This document shows, in pieces, positions 49,735-58,941 of a DNA stretch of 64,000 bases. Positions within the stretch are counted from its first letter, which is position 1. Each line of letters starts with the position of its first letter. The notes under the pieces were generated by a model, which saw only the letters and a list, made by a program, of their open reading frames with translations, was not told the DNA's origin and made no database searches. The stretch covers positions 62,001 to 126,000 of the forward strand of contig NZ_ADEG01000058.1 in NCBI RefSeq assembly GCF_000177075.1. The letters are read 5' to 3'. The translations under genes were made by a program, and so were the position numbers. This stretch comes from Hoylesella buccalis ATCC 35310. GTDB lineage: Bacteria; Bacteroidota; Bacteroidia; Bacteroidales; Bacteroidaceae.

Positions 49735-51168
49735 ATGAAAAACATGACGATTGTTCTTACGTTGTTAGGCTATTTTGCGGCCTTGTTGTTACTGAGTAGA
49801 ATGACGACAAGGCATGCCACAAACGATACTTTTTATCGCGGAAACCGACAGTCGCCCTGGTATTTGGTGGCCTTTGGCATGATAGGTGCGTCGGTTTCGG
49901 GTGTCACCTTCGTATCCGTGCCGGGCATGGTCAATACCATTGGCATGACCTACCTGCAAACTTGTCTGGGTTTTGTGCTGGGTTATGTGGCGGTGGCCTT
50001 TGTGTTGTTGCCCATTTACTATCGTCTGAATCTCACCACCATCTACACTTATCTGCAACAACGCTTGGGAACTCGTTCGTATAAAACGGGTGCTTGGTTC
50101 TTTTTGTTGTCCAAAATGTCGGGTTCGGCGGTTAAGTTTTATGTGGTGTGCATGCTCTTACAGCGGTTTGTTCTCGATGACATCGGGGTGCCTTTCATGG
50201 TCACTGCGTTGGTGTTGGTGTCGCTTATCTGGCTGTATACGCGGCGTGGAGGCATTAAGACATTAGTTTGGACTGATACGTTTCAAACCTTTTGCATGTT
50301 CGCGGCGCTCATCTTCATCATCGTGCAGGTGATGTCCATGCTTGAAATGAATGTCGTTGAGGCCGTGAAAGTCATCGCCCAGGATGACAGAAGTCGCATC
50401 TTCGTGTTTGATGATTGGCTGTCTAAACAGAATTTTTGGAAGCAATTTGTAAGTGGTATCTTTATCGTTATCGTGATGACGGGGCTTGATCAGGACATGA
50501 TGCAGAAGAATTTGACGTGCAAGACCTTGCGTGAGGCGCAGAAAGACATGTGTACCTACGGACTTGCCTTCGTGCCTGTCAACCTGTTGTTCTTGGCGTT
50601 AGGTGTGCTGTTGTCTATGTTGGCCGCGCAACAGGGCGTGCCTCTGCCATCCGCAGGCGATGAGTTGTTGCCCATGTTTGCAGCGACGGGCGAGTTAGGT
50701 GCCATGGTGGTGGTGTTCTTTACCATTGGCATTGTGGCGACATCGTTCAGTAGTGCCGACTCTGCCTTGACGGCTTTGACCACCACTTACTGCGTGGACA
50801 TCTGTCAAAAGCCTGCCGATGAACGGCTCAGACATCGTGTTCATGCGGCCATGGGCGCGGTGTTTGTCTTGTTCATCCTGATGTTCAGGGCGTTCAACTC
50901 GACCAATTTGATCGATGCCATCTATATATTGGTATCGTATACCTATGGACCTTTGTTGGGATTGTTTGCGTTTGGACTGCTCACGAAGTACCAGGTAAAC
51001 GACCGATGGGTACCCTATTTAGCCATTGCCGCACCCGTGTTGTGCTATGTGTTGGATGCCGTTGCGCAGCATGTGTGGCACTATCATTTTGGTTACGAAT
51101 TGCTCTTGCTCAATGGGACATTAACCTTTGCTGGATTGTTGGTGACAAGGAAGAGAAACGTACCTTGA
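49735..51168 (+). CDS. Sodium:solute symporter family transporter
   Basis: A 477-residue inner-membrane protein with about 13 hydrophobic helices, of the SSS/SLC5 family. Shown by FYRGNRQSPWYLVAFGMIGA, SVSGVTFVSVPG, a helix around GIFIVIVMTGLDQDMMQKNL, and the Na-site region ATSFSSADSALTALTTTYCVD. The substrate is not evident. Start at 49735 or 49744 (MTIVLTLLGYF), see the promoter note. Divergent from trpB. Confidence 0.9.
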   Translation: MKNMTIVLTLLGYFAALLLLSRMTTRHATNDTFYRGNRQSPWYLVAFGMIGASVSGVTFVSVPGMVNTIGMTYLQTCLGFVLGYVAVAFVLLPIYYRLNLTTIYTYLQQRLGTRSYKTGAWFFLLSKMSGSAVKFYVVCMLLQRFVLDDIGVPFMVTALVLVSLIWLYTRRGGIKTLVWTDTFQTFCMFAALIFIIVQVMSMLEMNVVEAVKVIAQDDRSRIFVFDDWLSKQNFWKQFVSGIFIVIVMTGLDQDMMQKNLTCKTLREAQKDMCTYGLAFVPVNLLFLALGVLLSMLAAQQGVPLPSAGDELLPMFAATGELGAMVVVFFTIGIVATSFSSADSALTALTTTYCVDICQKPADERLRHRVHAAMGAVFVLFILMFRAFNSTNLIDAIYILVSYTYGPLLGLFAFGLLTKYQVNDRWVPYLAIAAPVLCYVLDAVAQHVWHYHFGYELLLLNGTLTFAGLLVTRKRNVP

Positions 51169-51328
51169 ACTTTGAACTTTGAACATTGAACTTTGATGTT
51201 GCAATGTGTGAGCTAATGAACCAGTAAACTTTGAACTTTGAGCTTTGAACATTGAACTTTGACGTTGCAAAATGTGAGTTTATGAACTATCAACTCGTAA
51301 ACTCGTCAACTTGTAAACTTGTCAACTA
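51169..51328. repeat. 66-bp direct repeat and AACTYGTN repeats after the symporter
   Basis: GAACATTGAACTTTGA followed by a GTTGCAA block occurs at 51181 and again at 51247, exactly 66 bp apart, amid 7-nt TTGAACT words. The right part (about 51287-51328) is the 8-bp AACTYGTN repeat. No gene. Confidence 0.7.
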
Positions 51329-51332
51329 TAAC

Positions 51333-54191
51333 TCAATACCACTGCACTGCATTGCTGTAGCCGCTGCGTTTATCGTATTTCAGTGCGTCGGCTAAGGTGG
51401 CAGCGTTGGCCCTAAATGTGAAATTGTAGCTGGTATAAGGGGCCAACACCACGGAGCAACTCATGTTGAAGCAGTGGAGATCGCGCTGAAGTGATGCCGT
51501 TGTCATGGACATGGCATGGTTCTCGAAGTCGTAACCTGATGAGAAGCTGATGTTCCATCCATCACTGATGCGAACATTACCGCTGACATTGAGCGTCTGA
51601 GTGAACTTGTATGGATAGCGCATGGTCTTATAATTGAACTTTTTGAGGTCCCTATTCTCACTCATGGTGATACCATAACCGAAGGTAAGTGACCATGGTA
51701 TCTTGAACGCCATGTAGCCATCGTCATCGGTTTCGGCCTTGCCAGCCTTTTGTTTCTTCTTCGCTCCATGCTGACCTTCAATCATATTGTCATCAATGTT
51801 GCTCTCTATGTCGGTGTCACGACCTTCAATATCGTTCTTGTTTTGTTCATCTTCATCCTCGTCATCATGGCTGCCGGTGAAGAGTTTTTTCAGCTTTTCG
51901 GGCGTCAGCGTGTAGGAGATGTTCTGCGACATGCCTTGGAAACGACCAAAACGGCCCATTCCCCATTCCGTGTGGTTGCCCTCGTAGGGTCTGCCATTCT
52001 CATCTAATTCATAAGCATACGATGCAAATCGCGCGTTGAGGTTGAAGGTATAGTTCTTCCACCACTTCAATCTGATACGCATGTTTAAGTCACTTAACGG
52101 CTTTTCTTTGGCCGCCATGTTGTACGACATCGATAATCCCAGCTCGTCAATGATGCTCACTTTCTTCATTCCAGTCGAGTCTTTGTCGCTCTTGACCTTC
52201 ATTTCGATATTGTTACCCAAGTCGAATGATATATTTCCGCTGCGTCCTCTGCCCGGTACGGAGTACATGCCGCTCTCGTAAGGTGAATATCCTACGAGCG
52301 ACACATTGCCGTCGGCGTCGGTCTTTTGATAGTAATCGTAATAGCCATAGCGGCGCGCACCGAAGTCGGGAGCATAGCTGAACGAAACGGAAGGGGTCAA
52401 GACGTGGCGGATGGCCTGCACCTTATCGCCGAAAATCTTGCGGTTTGGGATGAACATACCATAGAGCTTGGTAGACATACCCAAGTTGAGTGACCAGTTA
52501 TAGACGTTATGAAAGCCATACGTTGTGTCGTTCACAACCTTTTGAGAGGCTGCGTCCCACGACCGATGTATCTTGTTTGTGTACATGCGATCGGTGAAAT
52601 TGAACGACGGATTGACGTTAAGATAGTCGAAAAGTGTGAAGTTGGCATTGACCGGAATGTCGTGCTGGAAACCGTTTCTCCAGTCTTTGATGAGATTCGA
52701 CTTGAACAATTTGTCCTCTTTTGTTTGGATAGAGTTGGAGAAACGGCCCGTGTAGCTTACGGCAATCTTCTCGTACCATCGCTCATTGCCCACCACATGC
52801 TTGCGCTTGAAGGGGTAGAAGCGGCTGATGCTGATGTTCAGGTCGGGCATTGTCAGGGCGATAGACGAGTCGCGCATGTTCTGCGAAAGGTTCATCGAGC
52901 TGCTCAGTGACAAGCCAATGCTTGAGAAGGTGGTGCTCCAACTCACAGAAGATGTACGGGTACTTTGCGTGAGTGCCTGCGGATTATACAGGCTCGTCAG
53001 GTTGTTGCGCTCGTAACTGGAGGAGGCGAAGTTGACACTTGCTGATAACGAGCTAAAGGGATTGGCTTTTGGGTCTTGCCGGTGGCTCCATTGTATCTTA
53101 TAACTTTGCTGCCGAGAGAAGTCAGGTAAGCCCTTATCGCCCGTCTTTGAATCCTGGTAACTAAGAAATAAACTACCGCTATAGCGATATCTTTTATTGT
53201 AATTGCTGGCCAGTGAAATGCCCCAAGAACCCTTGGTGTAAATCTCGCCAAGTAGCTTCAAGTCGATTTTGTCACTGATAGCGAAATAATATCCGCCGTC
53301 CCTAAGATAGAAACCACGATCCATCTCATCGCCATAAGACGGCATGATGAAGCCTGATGAATAGCTCTTGGTAAAGGGAAAGAAACCGTATGGAACGGCA
53401 AGAGGCAGCGGAACGTCGGCCACTACCAAATGGGCAGGACCGAAAACAACGTCCTTGCCTGGGCGTACCTTGCCCCTCGAAAGTGCGATATAGAAGTCGG
53501 GATGCTTTTTATCGCAGGTAGTATAGCGGCCGTGTTCCATGTACACCACGCCCGAAGAATCGCGTTTTGACCGCTCACTACGCAAGAATCCCTCTTCTTG
53601 TTGGGTGTAAACGTTGTTGATAAGACCCTTCTTGGTCTTGAAGTTGAACGCCATGGTGTCGCTTTCGTACGAATCTTGCCCCAATTTAAACACGGGAGTG
53701 CCTTCCAACGCTTTAGTTGTAGTGTCCTTGATGGCACCAGTTGCGTGCACCAGATTGCTGTCCATGCTCATGTATATCTTCTCACTCTTGAGGTCCATGT
53801 TCTCGTATTTCACGGTAGATGAGCCGTAGAGGTGCGTGGTTTTGCTCTTTGCATTATAGACAAGCGAATCTTCTGCGGTATATTCTACTGGTGCATCGAT
53901 GCCGTTGGCCCTCTTTCTGTTGAGCGAGTCGAGCCGAATCGAGTCGTCAATGAGTTGATTATGCTTGCGTATGGCCAGCTGTAGCGAGTCTAATGTGGTG
54001 GTGTCGGCGGCAACGGAATCAGAGCGTTTGTCAAAAGTAGAATCGCGCTTGATTGGCACCAAGGTGTCGTCCACACCCAGCGTGTCACGTTGTTGCGTTT
54101 GTTGCCTGGCGTATGAATCAAACCTGTTCATGTCTGCCATGACGAAGGCAAAGATGAACAGCAGCAGAACTATAACCGACGGAGTTCTCAT
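51333..54191 (-). CDS. lptD: LptD-like outer-membrane LPS assembly protein
   Basis: A 952-residue exported protein (N-terminal hydrophobic segment IVLLLFIFAFVMADM). The ~100-240 region (AKSKTTHLYGSSTVKYENMD, GTPVFKLGQDSYESDTMAFN) matches an OstA/LptD-type beta-jellyroll. The remainder is a long series of amphipathic beta-strands ending in aromatic W-Y, as in outer-membrane barrels. An acidic Asp/Glu insert (~785-820) interrupts the barrel. Bacteroidota LptD is divergent, so this is called from architecture. Confidence 0.82.
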   Translation of the reverse strand: MRTPSVIVLLLFIFAFVMADMNRFDSYARQQTQQRDTLGVDDTLVPIKRDSTFDKRSDSVAADTTTLDSLQLAIRKHNQLIDDSIRLDSLNRKRANGIDAPVEYTAEDSLVYNAKSKTTHLYGSSTVKYENMDLKSEKIYMSMDSNLVHATGAIKDTTTKALEGTPVFKLGQDSYESDTMAFNFKTKKGLINNVYTQQEEGFLRSERSKRDSSGVVYMEHGRYTTCDKKHPDFYIALSRGKVRPGKDVVFGPAHLVVADVPLPLAVPYGFFPFTKSYSSGFIMPSYGDEMDRGFYLRDGGYYFAISDKIDLKLLGEIYTKGSWGISLASNYNKRYRYSGSLFLSYQDSKTGDKGLPDFSRQQSYKIQWSHRQDPKANPFSSLSASVNFASSSYERNNLTSLYNPQALTQSTRTSSVSWSTTFSSIGLSLSSSMNLSQNMRDSSIALTMPDLNISISRFYPFKRKHVVGNERWYEKIAVSYTGRFSNSIQTKEDKLFKSNLIKDWRNGFQHDIPVNANFTLFDYLNVNPSFNFTDRMYTNKIHRSWDAASQKVVNDTTYGFHNVYNWSLNLGMSTKLYGMFIPNRKIFGDKVQAIRHVLTPSVSFSYAPDFGARRYGYYDYYQKTDADGNVSLVGYSPYESGMYSVPGRGRSGNISFDLGNNIEMKVKSDKDSTGMKKVSIIDELGLSMSYNMAAKEKPLSDLNMRIRLKWWKNYTFNLNARFASYAYELDENGRPYEGNHTEWGMGRFGRFQGMSQNISYTLTPEKLKKLFTGSHDDEDEDEQNKNDIEGRDTDIESNIDDNMIEGQHGAKKKQKAGKAETDDDGYMAFKIPWSLTFGYGITMSENRDLKKFNYKTMRYPYKFTQTLNVSGNVRISDGWNISFSSGYDFENHAMSMTTASLQRDLHCFNMSCSVVLAPYTSYNFTFRANAATLADALKYDKRSGYSNAVQWY

Positions 54192-54357
54192 TTAATGTGC
54201 AAAATTACACAAATAACAACGAATTGATATACAATTTTTTATTTTTAACTTAACACATCGTGCTAAACATGCGCTTTGATTGCTTTTCTTCTTGTGCGCA
54301 ATCTCTTGTTAGCTTCTGTCCAAAAAAATGATAAAAAAACGATGATTGCAAAGTTTT

Positions 54358-54720
54358 GAAATAGAAAAAGCGGTCATGTTTTCAGACCGAAAAAATGTAT
54401 TTTGGGAGCTGCGAAATAGACTTTTCCCGATAAAAATAGGGTAATAATGGTCCTGTTTGCATCACATTTCACCTCTATCTCTATGTAATTGAGCGGCAAA
54501 AGCATACGTTTTACCACTCAATAGCATACCTATTGCCAATCAAAAGCAATGCTTTTAGCATAAAATAGCATGCGGTGAACATGAGAAAACTGACTGTCTT
54601 GACGTAATAGTTTGGCCGTCAATTAGATACAAAACAATCGCATAACTCGCGTATTTGCAGCCACCAGCATGCTTGTTTGAAAATATGGCCGTATTTAAGA
54701 GGGTGTTGTAAAAGAAAATG
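54358..54720. repeat. 22-bp-period composite intergenic element D
   Basis: In the 571-bp gap lptD/HD gene. Left flank GAAATAGAAAAA (54358-54369) followed by a small CGGTC/GACCG hairpin. Four clear 16-nt cores in exact 22-bp phase at 54498, 54520, 54542 and 54564 (e.g. AAAAGCAATGCTTTTA), with a weaker one at 54476. Then CATAACTCGCGTATTTGC (54641-54658) and a degraded right arm to about 54700. The same order and orientation as element C; F is the inverted version. Confidence 0.85.
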
Positions 54721-54762
54721 ACAGCAAATGTGATGCCCGATGGTGTATGGAGTGGGTGGCGA

Positions 54763-55299
54763 TTATTCGAACAGTTGCATCCATCTGGTAAATCTCTTCG
54801 CACCCTCCTTGCCGAATCTCTCGAGGCTCTTTAGTGCCTGTTCGGGCGTTCTCACACGGTCAAGGTGCGTTTTGGAGTAGAACTTGTCGGCATAACAAAT
54901 CACCTGTTCCTCCATGGTCTCGGGCAAAAAGTCTTGATGGGGTAGGGGCAGGTGCTGTTCTATGATGTCCTGCAAGGCGATTCCGGCACCCGTATGGCGT
55001 TCGCAAACCCGCGCGTGTTGGGGGAAACCAGCCGCGCGCAGCATGTCTGCTCCGATGATGCCATGCTTGATATACGGTTCGGTGCCAAAACATTCGATGC
55101 CTGGTGCATCGCATTTTACGATGCCGATGTCGTGCAGCATGGCCGCCTCTTGGATGAAGGTACGGTCGAGTTTCAGCTCTGGATGCTTGTCGACAATTTG
55201 CAACGCCTTGCGGGTTACGCATTCGCTGTGCGTCAAGAGGATGTCCCGCGCCTTGCTTCCTTGCGGGTAATACTGGTTGATGATGGCTAAATAGTCCAT
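54763..55299 (-). CDS. HD-domain phosphohydrolase
   Basis: A 178-residue HDIG/HD-domain protein. Metal ligands HDIG in AAMLHDIGIVKCDAPG, then KHGIIGADMLRAAGFP and CERHTGAGI, as in predicted HD phosphohydrolases. The substrate, presumably a phosphorylated nucleotide or metabolite, is unknown. Monocistronic between the carboxyltransferase terminator and element D. Confidence 0.88.
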   Translation of the reverse strand: MDYLAIINQYYPQGSKARDILLTHSECVTRKALQIVDKHPELKLDRTFIQEAAMLHDIGIVKCDAPGIECFGTEPYIKHGIIGADMLRAAGFPQHARVCERHTGAGIALQDIIEQHLPLPHQDFLPETMEEQVICYADKFYSKTHLDRVRTPEQALKSLERFGKEGAKRFTRWMQLFE

Positions 55300-55324
55300 G
55301 AAAAAGCGTTTTAATCATTAAAAA

Positions 55325-55362
55325 AACTCATCTTCAGGCATGAAAGTACCCGAAGATGAGTT
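55325..55362 (-). terminator. Terminator of the carboxyltransferase gene
   Basis: Perfect 11-nt arms AACTCATCTTC (55325-55335) and GAAGATGAGTT (55352-55362), running into A/T-rich sequence on the minus strand. Confidence 0.85.
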
Positions 55363-55391
55363 GTATTTTGTTTGGCTTTAAAACAAAATCA

Positions 55392-57167
55392 TCAAGCTTG
55401 TGGGCGTTCGATGTAAGCAATCACATCACCCTTGTTCAGCTTGCTTCCCTGCTTAGCATTAATCTCAACCAACTTGCCTCCTAAGGCCGCAGGTATCTCT
55501 ACGAACTCGCCCCATGGTGCTTGAATGTAACACAGTTTATCGCCTTCGGCGTACTCTTTGCCGATATATGGCTCAACGGAAGGAGCACATTCGCCCTCAC
55601 CATTGAACTCCCAGAACACTTGTCCCTTGACCGGAGCCACAATAGCGTCAGCTTTTGCGTGCTTGAATGCGGTGAGTTCTTCTTTCGACACCTTGCTGCC
55701 GAGTTTCGCATCCTTCGCCTTTTGCAGGTCAGCCAAGAAGTTTTTCTTCGCTTGTCCGCTCTTGTAGTTGCGATATTGCTCGGGGTGCATGGCCAATTCG
55801 AACAGCTCTTCGTCGTCTTTGCCAAAGTCCCAACCGTTTTCCTTCATTTCTTTCTTGAAGTCATCCAAGTTGTTTTCCAGCAGAGTATGTGGGTCTGCGT
55901 CCGTAAACTCGTATCCCTTTTCCTTCGCGAGGTCAACTAATACTTGGTCAACCTTGCCGGGTACCTTGCCACTCTTGCCCAGAATCATGCCCCACATCGA
56001 GTCGTCCATCATGACAAATCTGCCCTTTCCCTGTTCCATGGTCAACAGGTTCATCAGTGCTATGTTCTTGGTATACTGTGAGAATGGCGTCACCAGGGGT
56101 GGATAACCCACGCGTGGCCATACGTATGCCACCTCATTAAACAGTTTGATGAGCATGTCGTCGGTGGAAAGTTCTTCCTCTCCCTTCTTCTTGCGGATGT
56201 TGTTAATGGTGCCATGAATGCCGGCCAGGTCGGCCATCATGCTGCCCATCATGCCACCAGGCAAGCCACAGCCCAGCAAGAGTGAGCTCATGAATTTGTT
56301 TTGTGGATTGATAAAGTAGCCCAACCAGTCGTCTATAAACTCTTGAGTCAATGCACGAGCCTTCATGTAAGCATCCATATTGATGTCTGGAACATCGAAA
56401 CCAGCCGTCTTCAGCATGCTCTGCACCGAGATAACGTCAGGGTGTACCTTGCCCCATGATAGGGGTTCGATGGCCACATCCAAGATGTCAATGCCGTTTT
56501 TGGCCACCTCTAACATCGATGCCATTGACAGTCCAGGACCCGAGTGACCGTGGTATTCGAGGATAATCTCTGGATGTTTGTCTTTTATTATCTTGGTTAA
56601 CTGTCCCAAGAACGTAGGCTGACCGATGCCGGCCATGTCTTTTAAGCAGATTTCTTCTGCGCCTGCCTCAATCAAAGTGTCGGCAATGTTGGCGTAATAT
56701 TCCAGCGTATGGATGGGAGAGGTGGTGATACACAGGGTTCCCTGTGGTGTCATGCCCGCTTCTTTCGCCCACTTGATGCTTGGAATGATGTTGCGAACAT
56801 CGTTCAAACCATCGAAAATGCGCGGGATATCCACGCCTTGGGCATGTTTCACCTTGTACATCAGGGCACGCACATCATCGGGTACGGGATACATGCGCAA
56901 TGCATTCAATCCACGATCGAGCATGTGTGTCTTGATGCCTACCTTGTTAAAGGGTGCGCAGAAAGCGCGGACAGCATCGTTAGGGTTCTCGCCCGCCAAC
57001 AAATTTACTTGTTCAAAAGCGCCTCCGTTGGTTTCTACACGAGCAAAACAGCCCATTTCTATAATGACTGGAGCAATGCGTTCTAATTGATCTTTGCGTG
57101 GCTGAAACTTACCGGAAGATTGCCACATGTCTCTATAAATGAGACTAAACTGTATTTTTTTCTTCAT
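55392..57167 (-). CDS. OadA/PycB-like carboxyltransferase with degenerate biotin domain
   Basis: A 591-residue cytoplasmic protein of the oxaloacetate decarboxylase alpha / pyruvate carboxylase B type. I start at MKKKIQFSLIYRDMWQSSG (57167). The carboxyltransferase TIM barrel (~1-300) keeps the metal sites: YRDMWQ, carbamyl-Lys region EICLKDMAG and EYHGHSGPGLS. The C-terminal ~75 residues have the biotinyl/lipoyl fold (PVKGQVFWEF ... LNKGDVIAYIERPQA). However, the position of the biotin-attachment motif (normally EAMKM) reads QAPWG (residues 549-553), so no acceptor Lys is present. It may rely on a separate biotin carrier protein. The usual substrates would be oxaloacetate, pyruvate or methylmalonyl-CoA. 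Confidence 0.85.
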   Translation of the reverse strand: MKKKIQFSLIYRDMWQSSGKFQPRKDQLERIAPVIIEMGCFARVETNGGAFEQVNLLAGENPNDAVRAFCAPFNKVGIKTHMLDRGLNALRMYPVPDDVRALMYKVKHAQGVDIPRIFDGLNDVRNIIPSIKWAKEAGMTPQGTLCITTSPIHTLEYYANIADTLIEAGAEEICLKDMAGIGQPTFLGQLTKIIKDKHPEIILEYHGHSGPGLSMASMLEVAKNGIDILDVAIEPLSWGKVHPDVISVQSMLKTAGFDVPDINMDAYMKARALTQEFIDDWLGYFINPQNKFMSSLLLGCGLPGGMMGSMMADLAGIHGTINNIRKKKGEEELSTDDMLIKLFNEVAYVWPRVGYPPLVTPFSQYTKNIALMNLLTMEQGKGRFVMMDDSMWGMILGKSGKVPGKVDQVLVDLAKEKGYEFTDADPHTLLENNLDDFKKEMKENGWDFGKDDEELFELAMHPEQYRNYKSGQAKKNFLADLQKAKDAKLGSKVSKEELTAFKHAKADAIVAPVKGQVFWEFNGEGECAPSVEPYIGKEYAEGDKLCYIQAPWGEFVEIPAALGGKLVEINAKQGSKLNKGDVIAYIERPQA

Positions 57168-57200
57168 AATTTTCTCCTTATCAACCTTTACACGGTGTGG

Positions 57201-57208
57201 CAAAATTA
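57201..57208 (-). promoter_or_regulatory. Putative -7 box of the carboxyltransferase gene
   Basis: TAATTTTG on the minus strand, 34 bp upstream of the chosen start; no TTTG at standard spacing. Confidence 0.5.
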
Positions 57209-57338
57209 AGCAAAAAAAATCAATTTGTCCATGACCTTGTTGCTTTTTTAAGATTTATAGGCATTCAAGTTAGTAAACATAAAAAGCCGATATGCAGGGC
57301 TTTTGGCTCGCACATCGGCTCTCTAAGAGGTTTGATGT

Positions 57339-57364
57339 CATGGAAGAATGTGGATTCTTCCATG
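57339..57364 (-). terminator. pepD terminator
   Basis: Perfect 10-nt arms CATGGAAGAA (57339-57348) and TTCTTCCATG (57355-57364), 36 bp beyond the pepD stop. A second, weaker AGCCGAT/ATCGGCT pair lies farther downstream. Confidence 0.75.
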
Positions 57365-57399
57365 AATCTAATTGTTATTATGAATCAGTTTTACTTCTG

Positions 57400-58857
57400 T
57401 TACTTCGTCGGAACCTCTTCCAACACTTTCTTCAACAGGTTCCAGAAAGGCTCTACCGTGCTGATAAGGCAACGCTCTGTTGAGGTGTGCGGACTGCGAA
57501 TGGTGGGGCCGAACGATACAACGTCCAGGTGAGGGTATTTACCTAAGATGATGGAACACTCCAAACCGGCGTGGTCTACCTGCACGATACCTTCTTCATT
57601 GTTTTGCTCTTTGTACAGTTTCATCAGCAAATCGAGCACCTCACTGTCAGGATTTGGATCCCATCCGCCATAACTTCCGCTGAACGTTACCTTCATTCCA
57701 GCCATGTTGAAACAGCTTTGCAGGGTTTCACCGATGTAAGCTTTCATGGATTCGTTAGATGAACGAGCCAAAATCTTAAATGAAGCTTTGCCCGATTCTA
57801 TGTCAATGATGGCCAAGTTGGATGAGGTTTCCACCACTGTAGGGATGGAAGGAATCATGCGCATCACGCCATTGTGGCAAGCATAGATGGCATCAATGAG
57901 GTTGTCTTGTATGGCTTCGGGAACCTGTGTGGCCGGCGTTTCTACCTCTTCGGCTGTCAATTCGATTCCGCTCTCAATGTCTTTGTATTCTTGTATGAAC
58001 TCTTCTTTCCAGTCGGCTACCATCTCTTGCAGCGCAGGAATGTTTTCTTTCGGCAGCGTCAGCACCACTTCGGCCTTGAATGGAATGGCATTGCGCATGT
58101 TGCCACCATGCCATGTGGCCAATCGGGCATCGAGTTCGCATATTGCTTCGTGTACCAATCTAACCATCAGTTTGTTGGCATTGCCACGACCCTCATGTAT
58201 TTCCAAGCCCGAGTGTCCGCCACGAAGACCCGAAAGTGTTACCTTCACGGCCTTGTCCGTAGCGTCAGTTGGCACCTCTTTGTAATCCAGTTCGGCGGTG
58301 ATGTCCACACCACCAGCACTACCAATGACGAATTTACCCCATGTTTCGGAGTCTAAGTTCATGAGAATGTCACCATCCAATTCGCCTTCTGGCAAGTCGT
58401 TGGCACCAAACATACCCGTTTCTTCGTCGGCGGTGATGAGGCCTTCTATCGGACCATGTTTCAAATTCTTGTCTTCCATGACAGCCAAGATGGCGGCTAC
58501 ACCCATTCCATTGTCGGCTCCCAGGGTGGTGTTCTTTGCTTTCACCCATTCGCCGTCAATCCAAGTCTCTATCGGATCGGTTTCAAAGTTGTGCTTACTC
58601 TCCGGTGCTTTTTGTGGAACCATGTCCATATGTGCTTGCAAAATCACCGTCTTTCTGTTCTCCATGCCTTTTGTGGCGGGCTTCTTCATCACTACATTCT
58701 TGGCTTTGTCCACATAAGCCTCGACACCTGCGCGCTTTGCAAAGTCGAGTAAGAATTGATGTACTTTGTCAAGATGTCCAGAAGGACGTGGCACTTGCGT
58801 CAGTGCGTCAAAGTTTCGCCATACACAGGTCGGTTTCAGATCTTTAATTTCACTCAT
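57400..58857 (-). CDS. pepD: Aminoacyl-histidine dipeptidase (M20C)
   Basis: A 485-residue cytoplasmic di-zinc dipeptidase of the M20C family, cleaving Xaa-His dipeptides such as carnosine. Hallmarks: VILQAHMDMVPQK (His and Asp ligands), TTLGADNGMGVAAIL (bridging Asp), LITADEETGMFGAN (catalytic Glu-Glu) and MNLDSETWG. Monocistronic. Confidence 0.95.
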   Translation of the reverse strand: MSEIKDLKPTCVWRNFDALTQVPRPSGHLDKVHQFLLDFAKRAGVEAYVDKAKNVVMKKPATKGMENRKTVILQAHMDMVPQKAPESKHNFETDPIETWIDGEWVKAKNTTLGADNGMGVAAILAVMEDKNLKHGPIEGLITADEETGMFGANDLPEGELDGDILMNLDSETWGKFVIGSAGGVDITAELDYKEVPTDATDKAVKVTLSGLRGGHSGLEIHEGRGNANKLMVRLVHEAICELDARLATWHGGNMRNAIPFKAEVVLTLPKENIPALQEMVADWKEEFIQEYKDIESGIELTAEEVETPATQVPEAIQDNLIDAIYACHNGVMRMIPSIPTVVETSSNLAIIDIESGKASFKILARSSNESMKAYIGETLQSCFNMAGMKVTFSGSYGGWDPNPDSEVLDLLMKLYKEQNNEEGIVQVDHAGLECSIILGKYPHLDVVSFGPTIRSPHTSTERCLISTVEPFWNLLKKVLEEVPTK

Positions 58858-58941
58858 AGTATTTTGTTTTTTTTAGAGTTGTTGCTCGTGTGTTTTGATA
58901 CACATTGCTTCCAACTCGTGGTGAATAAATAGGTTTTTCTG

